A stretch of DNA of 64,000 bases from Devosia faecipullorum. GTDB lineage: Bacteria > Pseudomonadota > Alphaproteobacteria > Rhizobiales > Devosiaceae. Positions 58,376-64,000 of the stretch are shown in pieces (position 1 is the stretch's first letter; every line of letters starts with the position of its first letter). The stretch lies in the NCBI RefSeq assembly GCF_015158295.1, contig NZ_JACDXV010000001.1, positions 124,001-188,000 of the forward strand. The letters run 5' to 3'. The translations under genes and the position numbers were made by a program. The notes below the pieces were generated by a model. That model was not told the DNA's origin. It ran no database searches and saw only the letters and a list, made by a program, of their open reading frames with translations.

Positions 58376-59266
58376 TCAGGCCGCTCTCGGCCGCCAGATC
58401 TGGCGGATACGGCCATCGATGAACAAAAGTCCCGAAAAGATCACCAGCATGCCCAGGATCTGGATCGGCAGAACGGTTTCGTTCAGCACCGTGACGCCGA
58501 TCAGCAGCGCCGAAATCGGAGCGATGAAGGTCGTGGTGGCAAAATTGGTGGCGCCGACGCGCGGCAGGATCCTATACATGATCTGAAAGGTGAAGGCCGT
58601 GGACAGAAGGCCGATTGCCAGCGCCGCGGCCCAGCTTTCCGGGCGGGTCATCACGGGCACCCCTTCGCTGACAAAGGCGACGGGAATGGCGACAAGGGCT
58701 GCTCCGGTCAATGCGATTGCCGCAAAGGCGGTCGGCTCGACATGCTGAAAACTGCGGGTGATGTTGAGCGACAGCGCATAGCACAAGGTTGCGCCCAGGC
58801 ACGCCAGAACGGCCCAGAGCTGCGAGGCGCCGCCGGATGACAGGGCGGGCGAGACGAGGATCGCAGCGCCGATGAAACCGATGAAAACGCCGGTGAACTT
58901 GGTGCGGGTCGCCTTTTCGCCACCAATCCAGAAATGAGAGATGACGGCGGTGACCATCGGGGTCAGGGCGTTGATGATCGCCGCGATACCGCTGGCCAGA
59001 TGCGCCTGCGCCAGCGGAAATAGCGCAAAGGGAATGGCATAGGCTATGACGCCCAGCGCGCCCAATTGCAGCCAGAGTCGTGGGTCGCGCGGCACTGATT
59101 TGCGCAGGGCGAAAAGAAAGACCCAGCAGCCAAGGGCTCCGATCCCCACACGGAAAGAGGTCACCCAGAGCGGGCCGATCTCGCGGATCAGTATGGCGTT
59201 GAACACAAATGAGCAGCCCCAGATGGCGCCCAATGTAATAATTAAAAACCAGTCCCGCAGACTCAT
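58376..59266 (-). CDS. EamA/DMT-superfamily transporter
   Basis: Ten-helix inner-membrane transporter of the drug/metabolite family, 296 residues, with the two EamA halves (residues about 8-137 and 150-283). The helical starts LIITLGAIWGCSFVFNAI and LACLGATLCYALSLNI, and the Pro in ALTPMVTAVISHFWIGGE, fit the family. The substrate cannot be read from the sequence; amino acids or other small metabolites are typical. It lies 117 bases downstream of purN on the same strand but need not be co-transcribed. Confidence 0.9.
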   Translation of the reverse strand: MSLRDWFLIITLGAIWGCSFVFNAILIREIGPLWVTSFRVGIGALGCWVFLFALRKSVPRDPRLWLQLGALGVIAYAIPFALFPLAQAHLASGIAAIINALTPMVTAVISHFWIGGEKATRTKFTGVFIGFIGAAILVSPALSSGGASQLWAVLACLGATLCYALSLNITRSFQHVEPTAFAAIALTGAALVAIPVAFVSEGVPVMTRPESWAAALAIGLLSTAFTFQIMYRILPRVGATNFATTTFIAPISALLIGVTVLNETVLPIQILGMLVIFSGLLFIDGRIRQIWRPRAA

Positions 59267-59383
59267 TCCGATCCCCTGAAAACTCGCGCGACGCTATGCC
59301 CGGGAAGAACCCAGGTCGAACCGATTTTGACGATGGGTGTGATCAATTGCGGTGATGTGGGCCTCGCCACCGGCAAGCCAGTG

Positions 59384-59968
59384 CTAAAGGCCGATTTCAC
59401 CGCCGGCGAGCATGCGCAGGGCTTCGGGATAAATCCGGTGTTCCTCCACCAGAACACGCGCCGACAGCGTGTCCGACGTGTCGTCTGCAAGCACGGGCAC
59501 ACGGGCCTGCAGGATCGCGGGGCCCTCATCGAGGCCGGGCGTCACGAAATGCACCGTGCAGCCATGCTCGCCAACGCCATCGGCCAAGGCGCGTTCATGG
59601 GTGTGCAGACCCTTATAGGCGGGGAGCAGGGAAGGGTGGATATTGATCATCCGGCCCTGCCAGCGGGCGACGAAATCCTCGCCCAGAATACGCATGAAAC
59701 CGGCGAGGCAGACAATGTCGGTCTCCCAGCTTTCCAGCACCTGGGTCATGGTGTCTTCGAACATGTCCCGGCTGGGAAACCTGCTCTGCGCCAGAGAGGC
59801 CGTGGCGATGCCGTTTGAGGCGGCAAGGCCGAGACCCGGCGCGCTGGCCTTGTTGGACAGCACGCCCACGATTTCAGCTGGATAGTCAGGTGCGCGCGCC
59901 GCCTCGATCAGCGTTGCCATATTGGAGCCGCGTCCTGAAATCAGGATGGCGACCTTCTTGCGGCTCAC
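59384..59968 (-). CDS. purN: Phosphoribosylglycinamide formyltransferase
   Basis: Third step of purine synthesis, using 10-formyl-tetrahydrofolate. The GTG at 59968 overlaps the purM stop in GTGA and gives the family start [20 protein letters not shown]; a longer upstream frame is an artefact. The active site shows [29 protein letters not shown] with catalytic Asn/His near residue 108 (quoted partly), and [13 protein letters not shown] with the Asp. The length is 194 residues. Confidence 0.96.
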   Translation of the reverse strand: MSRKKVAILISGRGSNMATLIEAARAPDYPAEIVGVLSNKASAPGLGLAASNGIATASLAQSRFPSRDMFEDTMTQVLESWETDIVCLAGFMRILGEDFVARWQGRMINIHPSLLPAYKGLHTHERALADGVGEHGCTVHFVTPGLDEGPAILQARVPVLADDTSDTLSARVLVEEHRIYPEALRMLAGGEIGL

Positions 59969-61041
59969 AGCGACAGCTTGCCGCGGAAGGTGACGGCTTC
60001 GCCACCCCGCTCGGTCAACGTACCGACGATGGCGGCGATTTCGCCGGCGGCATCGAGGTGCCGGACGAGGTTTTCGGCGTCGTCCGGCGCCACGGCCACC
60101 AACATGCCGACGCCGCAATTGAAGGTGCGCAGCATTTCGCGCTCCGCCATGCCGCCAGTGCGGCTGAGCCAGCCAAAGACCGGGGGCACATTGACTGCGC
60201 CCAGATCGATGTCGGCGGCCAGTGCGTCAGGCAAAACGCGCGGAATATTGTCGATGAAGCCGCCGCCGGTGATGTGGGCCAGTGCCTTGATGTTGAGTCC
60301 GGCGCGAAGCGCGGCGAGCAGCGGCTTCACATAAATGCGGGTGGGTTCGAGCAGGGCCTCGGCCAGGGTCTTGCCCTCGGCGAAGGGGGCAGGGGCGTCC
60401 CAGGCCAGGCCAGACAGTTCGACGATCTTGCGGACCAGCGAATAGCCGTTGGAATGAACACCCGAGGAGGCAATGGCCACCAGAACGTCGCCAGCGGCAA
60501 TATCGGTGCGGGGCAGGAGAGCGCCACGCTCGGCCGCGCCCACCGCAAAGCCGGCCAGATCATAATCATCGCCGTGATACATGCCCGGCATTTCCGCGGT
60601 TTCGCCGCCGATCAGCGCGCAACCGGCGAGGCGGCAACCATGGGCGATTCCTTCGACGATGGCCGTGCCCTGCGCCACGTCGAGCTTGCCGGTGGCCAGA
60701 TAGTCGAGGAAGAACAGCGGCTCGGCCCCTTGCACCACGAGATCGTTGACGCACATGGCGACGAGGTCCTGCCCGATCGTATCGTGCCTGCCGGTATCGA
60801 TGGCGATCTTGAGCTTGGTGCCGACGCCATCATTGGCCGCCACCAGAACAGGGTCGGTGAAGCCGGCGGCCTTGAGATCGAACAGGCCGCCAAAGCCCCC
60901 GATCTCGCCATCGGCGCCGGGGCGGCGCGTGGAGCGCACAGCCGGCTTGATCGCTTCGACCAAGGCATTGCCGGCATCGATATCGACCCCTGCCTGCTTG
61001 TACGAAAGTCCGTTTGGTGGCAGGTTTTGCGCGTCGGACAT
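59965..61041 (-). CDS. purM: Phosphoribosylformylglycinamidine cyclo-ligase
   Basis: Fifth step of purine synthesis (AIR synthetase). The start at 61041 gives [20 protein letters not shown] and 358 residues; further upstream codons are not conserved. Landmarks are ATP/substrate segments [47 protein letters not shown] and [16 protein letters not shown]. It is divergent from the perM-type gene with 135 bases between, and coupled to purN by a four-base overlap. Confidence 0.97.
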   Translation of the reverse strand: MSDAQNLPPNGLSYKQAGVDIDAGNALVEAIKPAVRSTRRPGADGEIGGFGGLFDLKAAGFTDPVLVAANDGVGTKLKIAIDTGRHDTIGQDLVAMCVNDLVVQGAEPLFFLDYLATGKLDVAQGTAIVEGIAHGCRLAGCALIGGETAEMPGMYHGDDYDLAGFAVGAAERGALLPRTDIAAGDVLVAIASSGVHSNGYSLVRKIVELSGLAWDAPAPFAEGKTLAEALLEPTRIYVKPLLAALRAGLNIKALAHITGGGFIDNIPRVLPDALAADIDLGAVNVPPVFGWLSRTGGMAEREMLRTFNCGVGMLVAVAPDDAENLVRHLDAAGEIAAIVGTLTERGGEAVTFRGKLSL

Positions 61042-61176
61042 GAGCCTCAATGCCAATGCTGGGGATTGCGGGCGCAACAGGATGCGCGCGATCCGGGTTG
61101 GTTGAATTTTTCGGTGCTGGCCGTTAGACGGCCTGATAGCTTTTCGGTTACTCATACGCAAGGGCCGCCCGGCACC

Positions 61177-62268
61177 ATGACGCTCAGAAATCAAGTGTTC
61201 ATCTGGATCGGCCTGCTGCTGGTGCTGATCCTGTCGCTATGGATTTTCCGCGGCATCCTGCTGCCATTCGTGGTCGGCGCCGCGCTGGCCTATCTGCTCA
61301 ATCCGCTGGTCAACCAATTGCAGCGCTGGCGTTTCAACCGCGTCTGGGCCAGCGTGGTGGTGCTTTTGTGCATGATGGCCATCGTCGTCACGCTGTTCTC
61401 GATTTTCCTGCCATTGATCGGGCAGCAGATCGTTGGCCTCATTCAGCGCCTGCCGGCCTATTTCAGCGATCTGCAGCAATTGGCGACTCGCTATTCGCCC
61501 GAGCTCAATGAGTGGCTTGGACCGGAGCGGGCCGGGCAAGTGCAGGCGAGCATTAATGACCTGACCCGCAATGCGCTGGGATTCATCGCTACGCTTCCGG
61601 CCGAACTGGTCAATATTGGCCTGACCGGCGCGGCGGTTGTCGGCTTCACCATTCTCTCCCCCGTCGTTGCCTTTTATCTGCTGCTCGATTGGGAAGGCAT
61701 GGTGCGGGGCATCGATGGATTGCTGCCAAAGGCCCACAAGAGCGAAATCAAATCCATCCTGCACGACATCGACCGGTCCATGGCCGGGGTTATTCGCGGG
61801 CAGGGCGGTGTGCTGCTGATCGACGCCGCATTCTATGCTTCGGCGCTGAGTCTCGCTGGGCTCAACTACGGCCTCGCCGTCGGCCTGATCGCCGGATTGC
61901 TCAGCTTCATTCCCTTTGCAGGCTTCACGCTCGGCCTGGCGCTGTCGGTGGGCATCGCCATCGTGCAATTTGCGCCGAACTGGTGGGCGGTGGCCGGCAT
62001 AGCCAGCATTTTCCTGTTCTGGCAATTCATCGAGGGCAATGTGCTCTATCCCAAGCTGGTGGGCTCCTCGATCAATATCAATCCGGTCTGGATGATGTTT
62101 GCGCTCCTGGCCATGGGCGCCCTGTTCGGCTTTGTCGGCCTTCTGTTGGCCGTGCCATTGGCGGCCATCGCCTCGGTTCTGGTGCGTTATGGGGTGCGCA
62201 AATACAAGGAAAGCGCCCTTTACCTGGGGCCCGAGCCCGGCGGGGCCGATGACGATGCCGCTGCCTGA
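61177..62268 (+). CDS. AI-2E family transporter (PerM-like)
   Basis: Membrane protein of 363 residues with about seven to eight helices. Helices at residues 7-25, 29-46 and 62-84 are followed by an extramembrane region (about 85-145) and a C-terminal helix bundle with [19 protein letters not shown] and the family segment [20 protein letters not shown]. The function is not settled: family members include putative permeases and Na+/H+ antiporters. In alphaproteobacteria it often precedes hdaA and ppk, and its end overlaps hdaA by 20 bases. Confidence 0.88.
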   Translation: MTLRNQVFIWIGLLLVLILSLWIFRGILLPFVVGAALAYLLNPLVNQLQRWRFNRVWASVVVLLCMMAIVVTLFSIFLPLIGQQIVGLIQRLPAYFSDLQQLATRYSPELNEWLGPERAGQVQASINDLTRNALGFIATLPAELVNIGLTGAAVVGFTILSPVVAFYLLLDWEGMVRGIDGLLPKAHKSEIKSILHDIDRSMAGVIRGQGGVLLIDAAFYASALSLAGLNYGLAVGLIAGLLSFIPFAGFTLGLALSVGIAIVQFAPNWWAVAGIASIFLFWQFIEGNVLYPKLVGSSININPVWMMFALLAMGALFGFVGLLLAVPLAAIASVLVRYGVRKYKESALYLGPEPGGADDDAAA

Positions 62269-62983
62269 AAACGGAATACGGCAATTGCCGCTCGATCTGG
62301 GTCACGAGCCATCGCATGCCGAGGATGATTTTCTGGTGGGCGATGGCAATGCGCTGGCGCATGCGCGCATCCTGGCCTGGCCGCTTTGGCCCGATGGAAT
62401 GACGGTGCTGATCGGGCCCGCCGCATCCGGCAAATCGCATCTGGGGCGGATATTCGTGGAGCGAAGCGGGGCGCTGGTCGCAGCCCCCGAAAATATCGCC
62501 GCTATTGCCGCGTCGGGCGGAAACGCGCCGCTCCTGATCGAGGATGTGGATCGCGCCCATTATGATGAACACGCCTTGTTCCATCTGCTCAACCAGGCCA
62601 TGCGCGGCGAACGCAGCCTGTTGATGAGCGCGCGCGAGGATATTGCCAATTGGCCACTCCAAACCGACGACGCGCGTTCCCGGGCCCGGCGGGCGCCAAT
62701 TTTCCGGCTGGAGATCAGCGACGACATCGAACTGTCACAGATGATGGTAAAACTGTTCGCGGATCGGCAGATCAGGGTCGATCCCAAGGTGGTGGCATAT
62801 GTGGTGCAGCGCATGGAGCGCAGCCAGCAGGAAGCCGCCGCCCTTGTCGATCTGATGGACCGGCTGGCCCTTGCCAAGGGGACGGCCATTACGCGTAATC
62901 TGGCGGCAGAGGCGCTGGCGCATCGCCAGGACAGGCGGGCCGCTGCCCGCGAACAGGATTTGGACGACCACGACGATGAATGA
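62249..62983 (+). CDS. hdaA: DnaA-related regulatory inactivator HdaA
   Basis: AAA+ protein that, bound to the sliding clamp, promotes hydrolysis of DnaA-ATP and so limits re-initiation. Near the N-terminus lies the clamp-binding pentapeptide-type motif QLPLDL (residues 12-17). The Walker A is IGPAASGKSHLG (about 55-66), Walker B LLIEDVDRAH, sensor region MSAREDIANW, and a lid domain follows. No DNA-binding domain IV is present, so it is not DnaA. The start could be 62249 or the ATG six bases later. It overlaps the upstream gene and ppk. Confidence 0.9.
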   Translation: MTMPLPENGIRQLPLDLGHEPSHAEDDFLVGDGNALAHARILAWPLWPDGMTVLIGPAASGKSHLGRIFVERSGALVAAPENIAAIAASGGNAPLLIEDVDRAHYDEHALFHLLNQAMRGERSLLMSAREDIANWPLQTDDARSRARRAPIFRLEISDDIELSQMMVKLFADRQIRVDPKVVAYVVQRMERSQQEAAALVDLMDRLALAKGTAITRNLAAEALAHRQDRRAAAREQDLDDHDDE

Positions 62984-64000
62984 TTCCGGTGATTTCGCTG
63001 AAAACTCTGCGTCCGGTCCCGATATCGAGGCCCTGCGCACCAGCCCGGCCCGCTTCGTCAACCGCGAGGTGAGCTGGCTGCAATTCAACATGCGTGTGCT
63101 GGAGGAAGCGGGCAACACTGCCCATCCCTTGCTGGAACGGCTGCGTTTCGTCTCCATTTCTGCGAACAATCTCGACGAATTCTACATGGTGCGCGTTGCC
63201 GGAATCAAAGGGCAGATCCGGGCAGGCCTCTCCAAGCAGAGCGCCGATGGCCTGACCCCCAGCGAACAGCTCGAAGAGATCGGTACGCTGGCCCAGCACC
63301 TGCAATTGGAGCAGCAGGATCAGTGGAAGGATCTGCGCGAAGAACTATTCGCGCAAAACGTGGTAATTCACGAGGCCGATGACCTCAGCCCAGAACAGGT
63401 CGGCTATCTGCAAAAGCTGTTCCGCGAGGAAATTTTCCCTGTCCTCACCCCCATCGCGGTCGATCCGGCCCATCCCTTTCCCTTCATCCCCAATCTGGGT
63501 CTGGCGCTGGCCTTCGAACTGAAGCGCCCCAATAGCGACCAGAATCTCACGGCGCTGGTGCGCATTCCCGGCAATCTCGACCGCTTCATCAATCTGCCGC
63601 TCGACCTCGTTTCCGAAGGGCGCAGCGAAGTCGTGACCATCGATACTTTGGTCAAGCTCTTCTTCCACAAGATGTTTCCCGGCCATGAAGTGGTCGGCTC
63701 CGGCGCCTTCCGTATCATCCGCGACAGCGAGATCGAAATCGACGACGAAGCGGCTGACCTGGTGGTGGAGTTCGAATCGGCGCTGCGCCAGCGTCGGCGC
63801 GGGCAGGTGATCCGCCTCGAAATAGAGCGCTCCATGCCGCGGGCGCTCAAGCGGCAGATCGGCGAACAATTGGGCGTCAAGGAGGCCGATGTCTTCGAAG
63901 TGCAGGGCTTTCTCGGCCTCGCCGATGCCCGCAAGATCTGCGATATCGACCGACCCGACCTCAAGTTCACGCCCTATCTGGCCCGGTTCCCCGAGCGCAT
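62976..64000 (+). CDS. ppk: Polyphosphate kinase (3'-truncated by window end)
   Basis: Makes inorganic polyphosphate from ATP. The ATG at 62976 overlaps the hdaA stop by 8 bases. The visible 341 codons hold the N-terminal domain with FVNREVSWLQFNMRVLEEA, FVSISANNLDEFYMVRVAG and the head domain with LTPIAVDPAHPFPFIPNLGL. The frame is still open at base 64000, so the catalytic phospholipase-D-like domains lie outside. The hdaA-ppk order is conserved in alphaproteobacteria. Confidence 0.96.
   Translation, partial: MNDSGDFAENSASGPDIEALRTSPARFVNREVSWLQFNMRVLEEAGNTAHPLLERLRFVSISANNLDEFYMVRVAGIKGQIRAGLSKQSADGLTPSEQLEEIGTLAQHLQLEQQDQWKDLREELFAQNVVIHEADDLSPEQVGYLQKLFREEIFPVLTPIAVDPAHPFPFIPNLGLALAFELKRPNSDQNLTALVRIPGNLDRFINLPLDLVSEGRSEVVTIDTLVKLFFHKMFPGHEVVGSGAFRIIRDSEIEIDDEAADLVVEFESALRQRRRGQVIRLEIERSMPRALKRQIGEQLGVKEADVFEVQGFLGLADARKICDIDRPDLKFTPYLARFPER

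Noticed and set aside
58332..58586. Short plus-strand frame between gatB and the transporter gene
   Set aside because: Lies over the gatB terminator and antisense to the end of the EamA gene; no conserved features.
62249..62983. A second copy of dnaA
   Set aside because: Only 244 residues, no domain IV DNA-binding helix, and a clamp-binding QLPLDL motif near the N-terminus: this is HdaA.

Overview
The window is a stretch of chromosome from an alphaproteobacterium, most likely a member of the Hyphomicrobiales close to Devosia. This placement is an inference from gene order and protein flavour; no 16S gene is present. Support comes from LexA operators of the alphaproteobacterial GAAC-N7-GAAC type, the short ProS without the insertion domain, a DnaA-related HdaA next to ppk, and conserved alphaproteobacterial gene neighbourhoods. 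Nearly all genes are intact core genes. I saw no tRNA, rRNA, CRISPR array, transposase, integrase or phage gene.

Layout. 1-9581: 3' part of the complex I operon (nuoG, cut by the window edge, through nuoN), running into birA and rnj (RNase J). 12290-20325: a DUF1467 membrane protein, proS, lolC-lolD, a 32-residue membrane peptide behind a LexA-box promoter, and dnaE. 20536-26751: rpsB-tsf, pyrH-frr-uppS-cdsA-rseP. 26895-32610: outer-membrane and lipid A block bamA-lpxD-fabZ-lpxA-lpxB. 32607-37700: gltA and gltX on the minus strand, comEC on the plus strand. 37669-44148: a galactoside/galactonate catabolic island (GH42 beta-galactosidase, SMP-30 lactonase, DgoA aldolase and DgoK kinase on the minus strand; a divergent IlvD/Edd-family sugar-acid dehydratase). 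44149-44952: about 800 bases without a credible gene, rich in hairpins. 44953-53489 (minus strand): ppiD-like foldase, trpE, trpG, trpD, trpC, moaC, moeA, lexA. 53612-58313: tpiA, secG, pyrG, gatB. 58376-61041 (minus strand): an EamA transporter, purN, purM. 61177-64000: a PerM/AI-2E-family protein, hdaA and the 5' part of ppk.

How the genes work together. Complex I feeds the respiratory chain. rpsB-tsf, frr, proS, gltX and gatB serve translation. pyrH and pyrG make UTP/CTP, purM/purN belong to purine synthesis, and trpE/G/D/C form part of tryptophan synthesis. uppS, cdsA, rseP, bamA, lpxD/fabZ/lpxA/lpxB and lolCD build the envelope. dnaE, hdaA and lexA connect replication and the SOS response. 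The galactose island would take galactosides through a DeLey-Doudoroff-type route to pyruvate and glyceraldehyde 3-phosphate, but galactose dehydrogenase, a transporter and a regulator are not in the window.

The observations most worth checking are the SOS-controlled 32-residue membrane peptide just upstream of dnaE, which resembles the Caulobacter SidA division inhibitor in size and control; the unexplained hairpin-rich block at 44203-44811, a candidate structured RNA; and a possible minus-strand small RNA with a strong terminator at 12752-12777.
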